A program made the translations under genes and the position numbers. Positions 54,200-62,669 of a stretch of 64,000 bases of DNA are shown piece by piece (the first letter of the stretch is position 1; each line of letters begins with the position of its first letter). The DNA is from Candidimonas nitroreducens (GTDB lineage Bacteria > Pseudomonadota > Gammaproteobacteria > Burkholderiales > Burkholderiaceae_B): the NCBI RefSeq assembly GCF_002209565.1, contig NZ_NJIH01000014.1, forward strand, positions 62,001 through 126,000, given 5' to 3'. The notes under the pieces were generated by a model, which worked only from the letters and a program-made list of their open reading frames with translations, had not been told where the DNA came from and ran no database searches.

Positions 54200-55417
54200 C
54201 TAAAGCCGCCCAAGTTGTACGGCTGGATTCCTCAATTCTGTTATGTCCGGACATCTATTCTGAGAATGCCAGCGCTTTGCCAGCTTTAGCTCTTTCGCCA
54301 TATTCACAGCGATGACCGAATGCAGACGGCCTTCAACAATTTGGAACATACAGAACTTGGCGTCATCGACCGATCCCCTGAGTACATGTGTGCCATCTTC
54401 CGATGGAATCCCTAGTACCTGTAGATTGACGTCATATTGATCCGACCAAAACCATGGAAGGGTCTGCGGCGCGAGCGCCTTCCCTGAGAGCACTTCGCCG
54501 ATCGCAATTCCGCCGTTCTGGGCATTGGCCCATGATTCCAGACGTATGCGCGCTTTCGGCGCTGCAGCAGGCCATGTGCATGGCTGGTTCGCCACATCGC
54601 CTACCGCGTAGATAGACGGATCCGAGGTTCGGCCACAGGCATTAACCACAATCCCGTTTTCAACCAATAACCCGCAAGCCGACGCCAATTCTGTGTTGGG
54701 TTCGAGGCCAATGCCAAATACGACCACATCGGCTTGCTGAATGCCCCGATGGGTGTGGACTTGCAGCGGGCCAGCGGGATCCGATCGATCAATCGCCGTC
54801 ACCGCACCGTTTAGCTGCATATCCACGCCTTGGCGCTGATGCAACTCCAGTAGGAAGTTTGATACGTTTGCCGGCACTGACCGCGCACAAAGCCTCGGCC
54901 CACTTTCTATCAAAGCAACCTGTAGCCCTAGCCGTCGAGCTGTTGCCGCGACCTCCAGGCCTATCCAGCCACCACCTACGACGAGCAGGCGGCGGTCTGG
55001 CCGCAGTGCGCTGCGTATCTGAGAAGCGTCGTCAAGTGAACGTAAGGTATACACACCGTGAAGCTTGCCGCCGGGTATATCTGGTCTGCGTGCTCTTCCC
55101 CCGGTGGCCAGAACCAGGGTTTCATAAGGCAACGGTTGCCCATGATCCAACAAGATCTGGCGCTGGCCTCGATCGATAGCGATTGCTGTGACGCCTAGCT
55201 CGAGCTGTATGCCGAGCTCTCTTGCTTGTCGGGCGGACAGCAGGCACGAGGGCTCGGGCTGTGCGCCCGACATGACCTCCTTGGATAAGGGTGGGCGCTC
55301 ATAAGGTGGGTGTGTCTCTTGCCCCACCAGCACTATCTGCGCCTGTGGGGCATGCTGCCGTAACGTGCGTGCCACCCATGCCCCGGCTTGTCCTGCGCCG
55401 ATGATGACGGTCTTCAT
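54200..55417 (-). CDS. ferredoxin--NAD(P)+ reductase component of a Rieske oxygenase
   Basis: A 405-aa FAD/NAD-linked reductase (class III oxygenase system type, as in BphA4/HcaD). Starts at 55417 (MKTVIIGAGQAGAWVA); an upstream ATG at 55444 adds nine residues. Second dinucleotide loop VVGGGWIGLEVA near residue 150, and YAVGDVANQP for FAD. It reduces the ferredoxin encoded 13 bases upstream. Codon choice in this region is less GC-biased than in the first 50 kb. Confidence 0.92.
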   Translation of the reverse strand: MKTVIIGAGQAGAWVARTLRQHAPQAQIVLVGQETHPPYERPPLSKEVMSGAQPEPSCLLSARQARELGIQLELGVTAIAIDRGQRQILLDHGQPLPYETLVLATGGRARRPDIPGGKLHGVYTLRSLDDASQIRSALRPDRRLLVVGGGWIGLEVAATARRLGLQVALIESGPRLCARSVPANVSNFLLELHQRQGVDMQLNGAVTAIDRSDPAGPLQVHTHRGIQQADVVVFGIGLEPNTELASACGLLVENGIVVNACGRTSDPSIYAVGDVANQPCTWPAAAPKARIRLESWANAQNGGIAIGEVLSGKALAPQTLPWFWSDQYDVNLQVLGIPSEDGTHVLRGSVDDAKFCMFQIVEGRLHSVIAVNMAKELKLAKRWHSQNRCPDITELRNPAVQLGRL

Positions 55418-55430
55418 AGTGCCTGCGTTC

Positions 55431-55757
55431 TCATGTGGATCCAACCTGGATGTAGATCACACCGTCTTCCATACGGGTCGGATAGGACTTCAAATGCTCA
55501 GTGCAAGGTGCGCTGACCGCCTTACCGCTGCGGATATCGAATCTACCCTCATGCAGAGGGCACTCGATCTCACAGCCGTCCTGTATCAACCCGTCTGACA
55601 GATCAGCGTCACCGTGAGTGCACTTATTGGCCGTGGCATATATCGCACCGTTCAGCTTGTACAAACAAATAGGTAGTTCATCCACGTCCACGCCTAGCGT
55701 ATCGTCCTCGGTGATGTCGGCATAGTCGGCCACCCGGATCCATTTCTCTGTTGTCAC
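55431..55757 (-). CDS. Rieske-type [2Fe-2S] ferredoxin
   Basis: A 108-aa Rieske ferredoxin with ligands Cys46-x-His48 (CTH) and Cys66-x2-His69 (CPLH). It carries electrons from the reductase to the oxygenase alpha subunit. It overlaps the oxygenase gene by 4 bases (ATGA), consistent with one electron-transfer chain. Confidence 0.95.
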   Translation of the reverse strand: MTTEKWIRVADYADITEDDTLGVDVDELPICLYKLNGAIYATANKCTHGDADLSDGLIQDGCEIECPLHEGRFDIRSGKAVSAPCTEHLKSYPTRMEDGVIYIQVGST

Positions 55758-56896
55758 GCTTGCCTCGTCATCAGATCGATATAGTGGTTTTCCATGTGGT
55801 GCAGCGCCTCTTCCAGCGGGGCCATGGGGCCGGGTTCGAAGAATTTGGAGCCTGAGGCATTCTGCAGCGACTCGACCATGACGGCATCCTCGGTGACGAT
55901 CTGACTGACGAAGGCTCGGTACTTCGCCAGCTCTTCATCAAAATTGGGGATGGAAAAGGCCGCCGGCGGGAATAGCAGGTAGCAAATCACGCGTGTTTCG
56001 TTGGGGGAGATGGGCCATATATGCCACATGCGCAAGCTGTCAGATCGCATCGACAGGTTCAGGTTTGGATAGATCCCGGCCTTACATGCGATGCCTGACG
56101 ATTTATCTTGTGCCCATGGCAGGGTAGGAAACACCTGCTCGCCGCTCTTGGAGTGGGGCCGGGCCTCGTACTGGGTGTGCCAGCCACCGTTTTCCTCAAG
56201 CTGGAACTTTATTTTTTCGCCCTTGACGAAGCCGCCGAACGTACTCTTGTGGATTACGCCTACGTGATAGATGTCAATCAGGTTCTCGACCAGGAATTTC
56301 CAGTTGCACTTAATGTCGATCTGTACCTTGTCGGCGAGCTTGCATTCACCGGATTGGAACCACCACAGGCTCTTCTCGTAAGGAGCGATATAGTCCTCGA
56401 AAGACGGTGGCTGCTCGGCGAAGTTGGTAAAGATCCATCCCCGCCATATCTTGACGGGTAGGGGCTTGAGGCGGGCGCCGCTCATGTCGACTTCCGATTC
56501 CTTCATGCCAGGCGCAGCGATCAGCTTGCCGCCGACGTCGAACAGCCAAGCGTGGTATGGGCAGCTGAAATCCTTGGCGTGGCCACAGCCGCTCGCCACG
56601 GCTACCCCTCGATGTAGGCACATATTCATGCATACCTGGATCTGATCTTCGGCCGGGCGAGAAATAAGGATGGGCTCGTTCATGACGTTGAATGTCATGT
56701 AGTCGCCAACATTTGGAATTTCCTCCACGCGTCCGACCGAAAGCCAGTGCGTCATGAAGATTTGCTCTTTTTCCATGGCGTAGATTTCTTCGGAACTGTA
56801 GACGCCGCCAGGCAGATGGCGGGCACGCAGCAGGCTCTCCCGTGTCTTCTTGAATCGAGGCGAGAGTGCTTGCAGTTGGGCTTTAGCAGTTTGCAT
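55754..56896 (-). CDS. Rieske non-haem iron oxygenase, alpha subunit
   Basis: A 380-aa oxygenase. Start at 56896 has CCGGAGAGATCTG. Rieske ligands Cys93-His95 (CLHRG) and Cys112-His115 (CPYHAW); mononuclear site Asp208/His211/His216 in ENLIDIYHVGVIH. No beta-subunit gene is present, so it is probably a homotrimer. With its own ferredoxin and reductase it forms a three-component monooxygenase or dioxygenase for an aromatic acid or amine. First gene of the operon, divergent from the HTH-citrate synthase fusion. Confidence 0.92.
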   Translation of the reverse strand: MQTAKAQLQALSPRFKKTRESLLRARHLPGGVYSSEEIYAMEKEQIFMTHWLSVGRVEEIPNVGDYMTFNVMNEPILISRPAEDQIQVCMNMCLHRGVAVASGCGHAKDFSCPYHAWLFDVGGKLIAAPGMKESEVDMSGARLKPLPVKIWRGWIFTNFAEQPPSFEDYIAPYEKSLWWFQSGECKLADKVQIDIKCNWKFLVENLIDIYHVGVIHKSTFGGFVKGEKIKFQLEENGGWHTQYEARPHSKSGEQVFPTLPWAQDKSSGIACKAGIYPNLNLSMRSDSLRMWHIWPISPNETRVICYLLFPPAAFSIPNFDEELAKYRAFVSQIVTEDAVMVESLQNASGSKFFEPGPMAPLEEALHHMENHYIDLMTRQA

Positions 56897-56945
56897 CAGA
56901 TCTCTCCGGTGAGTTGAATGTAACGGATGGCAGTTTATTATTGAT

Positions 56946-56967
56946 GTCGATCGATGTATAGATCGAC
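56946..56967. promoter_or_regulatory. 22-bp inverted repeat between oxygenase and HTH-citrate synthase genes
   Basis: GTCGATC (56946-56952) and GATCGAC (56961-56967) are perfect inverted arms around an 8-base centre. It lies in the 123-base divergent gap, in an AT-rich tract that also has ATCGATATAAAAT just downstream. It is a good candidate site for the HTH domain protein. Confidence 0.55.
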
Positions 56968-57019
56968 TATTAAATCGATATAAAATGGGGCAACACATTG
57001 GGAAATTGGAGATAGGCCG

Positions 57020-58333
57020 GTGACCGATCAGCATGAACTTCCACCAGAAGACACTGTTACCCATTCGCCAGGTGATACGGGCCGCCGCGTTAACGACGTC
57101 GAGTATGTGCGTCGAGACGAAGCTCTGGCGATGCTGGGCATCAAGAAAGAGTCGCTGTACACCTACGTCAGCCGAGGCCTCATCAAGACGCTGCCCGAAC
57201 CCGGCAAACGAACGCATCTCTATCGCAAGTCTGACCTGGAAAAACTGAGCACGCGTGCCGGCGCTAAAGCAGGCGGGGCACCTGTGGCTCAGGCGTTGCG
57301 TTATGGCGAACCCGTGGTTCAAACCTGGATCTGCGACATCAGCCCTGCAGGGCCATACTATCGAGGGCATCTGGCCACGACACTAGCTAGCGAGGGGAGG
57401 CCGTTTGAGTATGTGGCAGACTTGCTTTGGGGCGGGCTGCCCCCGGGGCGCGATCGTCCTTGGCCTCGCGTAGAAGTGGATCTGACTGCAACGCTGAATG
57501 GCAATGTGGCTCAAGGCGACAAGGGCAGTTTTTCCCCTATTCGACTCTTAGCCATGGCGGCCTTGCATCTGAGCGCGCTAGAAATCGCCGAGGACACCGC
57601 GGGTCGAAGCGACGTGCGTATGAGTGGCGTACAGCTCATCAGCTCCTTCGCGGGCGTGTCGGGATATTTCGGATCTGCCCGCACCTATCAACCCGCAGAA
57701 GACGAAGAATTTGTCGCGCAGCGGATACTGCGTGGCTTTGGTCTATCGCACTGCCCGGGCCAAGACAAGTTATTAGCTATTATGCATGCGGCCCTGGTGC
57801 TTAGTGCGGACAATGAACTCTCTGCGCCGACGTTTTGCGCGCGCATTGCTTCCTCTGCTGGCGTAGACGTATATGCCTCTGTGGCCTCGGCACTGATGGC
57901 TCAGGCCGGCCCCATGCAAGCGGGCGGCATGCTGGATCTGGGGCAGTATCTGACTGAGATGTTGACCCAGGAAGACCGGCCGGCGGCGTATGCCAGCATC
58001 CCATGCTTTGGCCATCCGTTATACGATCGCGATCCTCGTGCCGAATTACTGCTCGATATGATCCAAGACCTACCAGGAGAGGCCGTCATAAAAGAGCGTC
58101 TGCAGAGATTTGTCAGCGCCGTTCACCAGAATGCAGGCACATACCCCAACTTGTTTGGTGCACTCGTCATCCTGTTGCGGGTGCTGGGCCTGCCGGCGAG
58201 CGCCGCTGTGTATCTGCATTGCGTAGGCCGCACGGCTGGCTGGATAGCGCATGCGGCGGAACAGCGATTGTCGGGCTTGATGTTGCGCCCGCGCGCCCGT
58301 TACATGGGCGCCCGTACCACTCGCTCAGTCTAA
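57020..58333 (+). CDS. helix-turn-helix protein with a citrate-synthase-like domain lacking catalytic residues
   Basis: A 437-aa fusion. Residues 29-77 form a MerR/excisionase-type HTH (RRDEALAMLGIKKESLYTYVSRG, then LYRKSDLEKL). Residues about 90-425 are a citrate-synthase fold. Motif comparison with GltA: the His of GPxHGGA (E. coli His264) is Gln300 in GPMQAGG; the HADHEQN-type motif is SADNELS with Asn265; His305 is kept (His332, FGHPLYDRDPRA); the Asp of PNxDF (Asp362) appears as Phe379 in YPNLFGAL. Catalysis is therefore unlikely. It is better read as a metabolite- or acyl-CoA-sensing regulator of the divergent oxygenase operon. Confidence 0.87.
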   Translation: MTDQHELPPEDTVTHSPGDTGRRVNDVEYVRRDEALAMLGIKKESLYTYVSRGLIKTLPEPGKRTHLYRKSDLEKLSTRAGAKAGGAPVAQALRYGEPVVQTWICDISPAGPYYRGHLATTLASEGRPFEYVADLLWGGLPPGRDRPWPRVEVDLTATLNGNVAQGDKGSFSPIRLLAMAALHLSALEIAEDTAGRSDVRMSGVQLISSFAGVSGYFGSARTYQPAEDEEFVAQRILRGFGLSHCPGQDKLLAIMHAALVLSADNELSAPTFCARIASSAGVDVYASVASALMAQAGPMQAGGMLDLGQYLTEMLTQEDRPAAYASIPCFGHPLYDRDPRAELLLDMIQDLPGEAVIKERLQRFVSAVHQNAGTYPNLFGALVILLRVLGLPASAAVYLHCVGRTAGWIAHAAEQRLSGLMLRPRARYMGARTTRSV

Positions 58334-59215
58334 GATCAGTTCGGCAATTAGCTGGCGTAGCCATATGTGGGCCGCATCGGTGTGAGCGCGGCGATGCCAG
58401 AATTGGCGTACGCGCGCGTGCGGCATTTTAAAGGGCAATGTATAGGTTTCCAGCCCTGGCATGCCGGCTACGGTGTTACCCGGCACGGTCGCAATCAGGT
58501 CTGATTGCATTACCATCGCCGCGCAGCGATGGTAATGCGTCACCGTCAGCTTGATATTGCGTCGCTGCTTGCTGCTGGACAGTGCCTCGTCGACCAGCGT
58601 ATCGGTGCTGCCCGCGGTTGACACTACGTGCCTCAGTGAAAGATACCGCGCCAACGTCAACTTGCCTTTTAGCTGCGGATGATCTTTGCGCGCAATGCAT
58701 AAATATCGGTCGTCAAACAAATGCTGTTGATAGAAACCTGTATGCAGGAAGCCGATATTGCCGATAGCCAGATCCGCCTGGCCACTGCGTAATGCCGGGG
58801 CATAGTCGGCATGAGGCAGGCGCGATGCTTCGATGCTCACTCCTGGTGCAGCGGACGACAAGGCGAGCATTAAGCGCGGTAGCACAATCATCTCCCCTAC
58901 ATCGGACAAGAGCAAGCGGAAAGTCCGATGACTCGATTCGGGCCTGAAATCGCCAACCTGAGTGAAGCAAGTCTCGATGTTGGCCAGTGCGCTTTCCAGC
59001 GGGACGAAAAGACTGTTGGCCAGGGCGGTAGGTTCCATGGTTCGACCCGAGCGGGTGAACAGGGGATCGTTGCACTGTTCGCGCAATCTGCGTAGCGCAT
59101 TGCTCATAGCAGGTTGCGTCAGCCCGATGGTACTAGCGGCACGCGAGACGCTGCGTAGCCGATACACGACGACGAATACGCGCAGAAGATTCAAATCGAA
59201 GTTCTTTATATTCAT
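58325..59215 (-). CDS. LysR-family transcriptional regulator (NodD/NahR-like group)
   Basis: A 296-aa regulator. FDLNLLRVFVVVYRLRSVSRAASTIGLTQPAMSNALRRLREQCNDPLF is the HTH region, of the style found in NahR/NodD/LinR-type activators of aromatic degradation. It converges on the HTH-citrate synthase gene with a 9-base overlap and is divergent from the flavin monooxygenase, which it probably activates through the box at 59222-59240. Confidence 0.93.
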   Translation of the reverse strand: MNIKNFDLNLLRVFVVVYRLRSVSRAASTIGLTQPAMSNALRRLREQCNDPLFTRSGRTMEPTALANSLFVPLESALANIETCFTQVGDFRPESSHRTFRLLLSDVGEMIVLPRLMLALSSAAPGVSIEASRLPHADYAPALRSGQADLAIGNIGFLHTGFYQQHLFDDRYLCIARKDHPQLKGKLTLARYLSLRHVVSTAGSTDTLVDEALSSSKQRRNIKLTVTHYHRCAAMVMQSDLIATVPGNTVAGMPGLETYTLPFKMPHARVRQFWHRRAHTDAAHIWLRQLIAELILD

Positions 59216-59221
59216 GATATG

Positions 59222-59240
59222 AATTCAGAAACTTTGAATT
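59222..59240. promoter_or_regulatory. candidate LysR box upstream of the monooxygenase
   Basis: AATTCA (59222-59227) and TGAATT (59235-59240) are perfect inverted arms around seven bases and contain the T-N11-A core (59225-59237). It lies in the 95-base gap between the LysR gene and the monooxygenase gene, just next to the LysR start. Confidence 0.6.
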
Positions 59241-59310
59241 ATTAATTTGACCATAAATACGGTGTTGCATGACCATACTCATACATAGATTTTCTTGAAG
59301 GTGCAGATTC

Positions 59311-60942
59311 ATGTCGGAAGCAGCCGTTGATGTTCCGGTTCTTATCGTGGGAGGAGGGCCGGTCGGCCTGGCCATGAGCATCGATTTGTCGCGACGAGGA
59401 GTGCGTTCCGTGCTGCTGGAACAAGGCAATGGCACTATCGAGCACCCGCGTACGGGGCTGGTCGCTATCCGCACGATGGAAGCGTTTCGCATGTGGGGGA
59501 TCTCCGAGCAGGTGCGGGCTTGCGGTTTTCCTGAAGACTACGACCTATCGATGGTGTTTTGTACTTCCTTGAATGGGCTACTACTGGATCGTGAGCCCTA
59601 TCCGAGCATGCGCGACAGTCTCACGCCGCCCGAGACGCCGGAAAAGAAACAGCGCTGCCCTCAACTGTGGTTGCAACCCATTCTGACTGAGGCCGCCCTG
59701 GCGTGCGCGGACGCGGACATCCTGTTCGAGCACCGCTTCCTGCGTCTGGAACAAGATGAAGAATCCGTGTGTGCAGAAGTGCTTGATTTGCGCACCGGCA
59801 ACAAGAAGCAGCTCCGGGCCAAGTATCTGTTGGGTTGCGATGGCGCGTCCAGTTTGGTACGTGAACAGGTCGGCATCACTATGCGGGGCCGGCTGCTCAG
59901 CTATTCGATAAATATCCTTATCAAGGCAGTTGGCTTGGCCGGCAAGCATGCCATGGGGCAGGCCGAACGCTATATGTTCGTCGGCCCCGAGGGGATGTGG
60001 GGCAATCTTACTGTTGTCGACGGTGCCGACATATGGCGCCTGACGGTACTGGGCTCCGAAGAAAAAATGGATTTGGCGTCGTTTGATGCCGATGCATGGG
60101 TGCGTCGCGCGCTGGGTGGCCCTCGCGGGCCGCAACCCGAGTTCGAGGTTCTGTCTGTGACGCCCTGGCGGCGCAGCGAAATGCTGGCCGACAGCTATGG
60201 TGTGGGGCGTGTGCTGCTCGTAGGGGATTCCGCCCACACCATGTCTCCGACTGGCGGCATGGGTATGAATACGGGCATACAGGAAGTGCTGGATCTGGGC
60301 TGGAAGCTGAAGGGAATGCTGGATGGCTGGGGAGGGCCCGCCTTACTGCGCAGTTATGAAGTCGAGCGCCGGCCCATCGCGCAGCGCAATACCAGTTTTT
60401 CTACACAGAACTTTCAGGCTTGGCAGGATACGCCGGACTCTCGCTCGGTATGCGACGAATCCCCAGACGGTGAACGTACTCGCGCGGTGCTAGGCAAGCG
60501 GCTTCGCGACTCGACACGCGTCGAATGGGAGTCCATGGGGCTACAGATTGGTCACAGGTATCGCGAATCGCCGATCTGCGTCGCGGATGGCACCGCGCCT
60601 GTACCCGATGATTTCAGGGTCTATGTGCCCAACGCTCGCCCTGGTGCCAGAGCGCCTCACGTTTGGCTGAAAAGCGGCAAATCCATCCTGGATTTGTTCG
60701 GCAGATCGTTCGTGTTGCTCAAATTTTCCCGTGGCAATACAGAGGACGTCCAGACCATGCTATCGGCTTTCTCAACGCAGCGTGTGCCGTTCGAAGTGGC
60801 AATATTAGACGATGAGCCCGAAGCGGCGCGCCTATATGCCGCAAAGCTGGTGCTGGTTCGCCCTGACGGGCACGTCGCGTGGCGTGGCGATACATCGGGC
60901 GATGCACATCATATTCTTAACGTTGTACGTGGCGCAGCTTAA
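59311..60942 (+). CDS. FAD-dependent aromatic monooxygenase (PheA/TfdB/MhpA family)
   Basis: A 543-aa group A flavin hydroxylase. FAD loop GGGPVGLAMSIDLSRRG at residues 12-28, the DG motif LLGCDGASSLVREQVGI near 182, and the GD motif GDSAHTMSPTGGMGMNTGIQEVLDLGWKL near 305. A thioredoxin-like C-terminal domain is present, as in phenol hydroxylases. It hydroxylates a phenolic ring with NAD(P)H and O2. Start at 59311 follows GAAGGTGC. With the Rieske system it may serve two steps of one aromatic route. Confidence 0.92.
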   Translation: MSEAAVDVPVLIVGGGPVGLAMSIDLSRRGVRSVLLEQGNGTIEHPRTGLVAIRTMEAFRMWGISEQVRACGFPEDYDLSMVFCTSLNGLLLDREPYPSMRDSLTPPETPEKKQRCPQLWLQPILTEAALACADADILFEHRFLRLEQDEESVCAEVLDLRTGNKKQLRAKYLLGCDGASSLVREQVGITMRGRLLSYSINILIKAVGLAGKHAMGQAERYMFVGPEGMWGNLTVVDGADIWRLTVLGSEEKMDLASFDADAWVRRALGGPRGPQPEFEVLSVTPWRRSEMLADSYGVGRVLLVGDSAHTMSPTGGMGMNTGIQEVLDLGWKLKGMLDGWGGPALLRSYEVERRPIAQRNTSFSTQNFQAWQDTPDSRSVCDESPDGERTRAVLGKRLRDSTRVEWESMGLQIGHRYRESPICVADGTAPVPDDFRVYVPNARPGARAPHVWLKSGKSILDLFGRSFVLLKFSRGNTEDVQTMLSAFSTQRVPFEVAILDDEPEAARLYAAKLVLVRPDGHVAWRGDTSGDAHHILNVVRGAA

Positions 60943-60977
60943 CTACGCTCGCCAGACCTAAAATTTAGGAGACGACC

Positions 60978-61973
60978 ATGCAGCAAAGCAGTAAGCGCCA
61001 ATTCCTCAAGACAGCTCTTTGTAGCTTATTCGCTGGCCTGTGCATGTCCGCGCATGCTGCCGAAGGGATCTATCCAGATCGGCCCATCAAGTTTGTGGTG
61101 CCTTATACGGCCGGGGGCAGTAACGACGTCGTGGCCCGGGTGCTGGCCCAGAAGCTGTCCGCAAAATGGGGCGTGCCCGTCATCGTTGAAAACCGCGCAG
61201 GTGCCGGCGGCAATCTCGGGGCGGCGCTGGTGGCACGCTCGGCGGCAGACGGCTACACGTTCCTGATCACGCCAAATAACCTGCTCACCATGAACCCCTA
61301 TGTCTACGGGAAAACAGGTGTGGGGTTTGATGCATTCAAAGATTTCGAGCCCGTGTCTCTGGTTGCTACTGGACCGATATTGTTGGCGGTTAATGCCAAT
61401 CTGCCTGTGAATTCGGTGAAAGAACTCATTGCGTACGCAAAAGCCCATCCGGGCCAGCTCAGCTATGCGTCCGCGGGGATTGGCACACCGCACCATTTGA
61501 GCGCTGAGCTGTTCAAATCCCTGACGAATACGGATATGGTGCATGTACCGTACAAGGGCGCGCTGCCTGCCGTCAGCGACCTGGTGGCCGGGCGGGTGCA
61601 GGTCATGTTTGGAATCCCCAATAGCTTGATGCCTTTCGTTAAAACGGGCAAGCTCAAGGCGCTTGCCGTGTGTAGCTTGACACGGTCATCACTCCTGCCG
61701 GAGTTGCCTACAGTAGACAAAGCGGGCGTGCCAGGCTTTAACTCATCACTGTGGATTGGATTGACAGCGCCAGCGGGAACCCCAGCGGCTATTATCACGA
61801 AAATTAATCAGGGAGTGGTTCAGGCTATGCAAGATCCGGAAGTGAAATCCAGCCTGGAAGCACAAGGATTGATGCCGGCCTCTGACACGCCGCAGGAGTT
61901 CGCCGCGCTGATTAAACACGACGCGGATCGCTGGTCCAAGCTCATCAAAGAGCGTAATTTGTCCGCTGATTGA
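60978..61973 (+). CDS. Bug/TctC-family periplasmic solute receptor
   Basis: A 331-aa receptor with a signal peptide (KRQFLKTALCSLFAGLCMSAHA, cleavage near residue 28) and the signature YPDRPIKFVVPYTAGGSNDVVAR. Start at 60978 has TTAGGAGACGA. It follows the monooxygenase by 35 bases in the same operon and likely binds the aromatic acid or a related carboxylate handled by this island. Confidence 0.95.
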   Translation: MQQSSKRQFLKTALCSLFAGLCMSAHAAEGIYPDRPIKFVVPYTAGGSNDVVARVLAQKLSAKWGVPVIVENRAGAGGNLGAALVARSAADGYTFLITPNNLLTMNPYVYGKTGVGFDAFKDFEPVSLVATGPILLAVNANLPVNSVKELIAYAKAHPGQLSYASAGIGTPHHLSAELFKSLTNTDMVHVPYKGALPAVSDLVAGRVQVMFGIPNSLMPFVKTGKLKALAVCSLTRSSLLPELPTVDKAGVPGFNSSLWIGLTAPAGTPAAIITKINQGVVQAMQDPEVKSSLEAQGLMPASDTPQEFAALIKHDADRWSKLIKERNLSAD

Positions 61974-62076
61974 TGTTTGAATGTATGCCTGGGCCGGTAT
62001 GTTTCGTATGCGCCTGATCTGCGCGAACCTTTCCGGCCAATACAGGGCACACAACAACTCGAACCAGTAACGCAAC

Positions 62077-62544
62077 TTAGACCGGCAGCGCCGTGGTGTA
62101 CTTCACGCGCTTGAGCGCGAAGCTCGATGCCGAGGTGGCGACGGCCTCGTGCACGAGAATACGTTCCATCAATAAGCGTTCGTAGTCGCGTACGTCTTCT
62201 ACGACGACGCGCAGCAGGTAATCCCATTCGCCCGTCGTCGAGTAGCACTCCAGCACTTCCTCGTGGCTTTCCACGAAGCTTTCGAACTGCTGGCGCGCGC
62301 GCAGGTCGTGTTCTTTCATGCGTACCTGGCAGAACACGTTCAGGCCGCGCCCCACCGAATCCGGATCGACCAGCCTGACGGTGGCGCCCAGCACGCCTTG
62401 GGTCTCCATCCTGCGTATGCGCCTCCAGCAGGAGGCGGCAGAGGCTCCGACTTGCTCGGCCAGGGCAGCCTGGCTGATATCGGCCTGGCGCTGCAAAACG
62501 CGCACGATATTTCGATCTACATTGTCCAGATCAATGTTTTCCAT
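62077..62544 (-). CDS. Lrp/AsnC-family transcriptional regulator
   Basis: A 155-aa regulator. DNVDRNIVRVLQRQADISQAALAEQVGASAASCWRRIRRMETQGVL is the AsnC-type HTH; residues after about 65 form the RAM ligand-binding domain. It is divergent from the E1 dehydrogenase gene by 125 bases. BkdR, which controls branched-chain keto acid dehydrogenase in pseudomonads, belongs to this family, so control of the divergent gene by branched-chain amino acids is likely. Confidence 0.93.
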   Translation of the reverse strand: MENIDLDNVDRNIVRVLQRQADISQAALAEQVGASAASCWRRIRRMETQGVLGATVRLVDPDSVGRGLNVFCQVRMKEHDLRARQQFESFVESHEEVLECYSTTGEWDYLLRVVVEDVRDYERLLMERILVHEAVATSASSFALKRVKYTTALPV

Positions 62545-62559
62545 GTTATGCCTGAAATA

Positions 62560-62575
62560 TGAAATAAACGTTTCA
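62560..62575. promoter_or_regulatory. small inverted repeat in the lrp/E1 gap
   Basis: TGAAA (62560-62564) and TTTCA (62571-62575) flank six bases in an AT-rich tract 15 bases upstream of the Lrp-type gene start. It is a plausible binding site of that regulator, but the short arms make it weak evidence. Confidence 0.35.
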
Positions 62576-62669
62576 ATTATAAGTAGGTAAGCATATATAT
62601 TGAAAGGATTTAATCGTACCTGAGTGATAGCATTTCACTATAGAAATCTGTCGGCCTACAGGAGGCAAT

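Noticed and set aside
57020-58333. Functional citrate synthase gltA or methylcitrate synthase prpC
   Set aside because: Key catalytic residues are replaced and an HTH domain is fused at the N-terminus.
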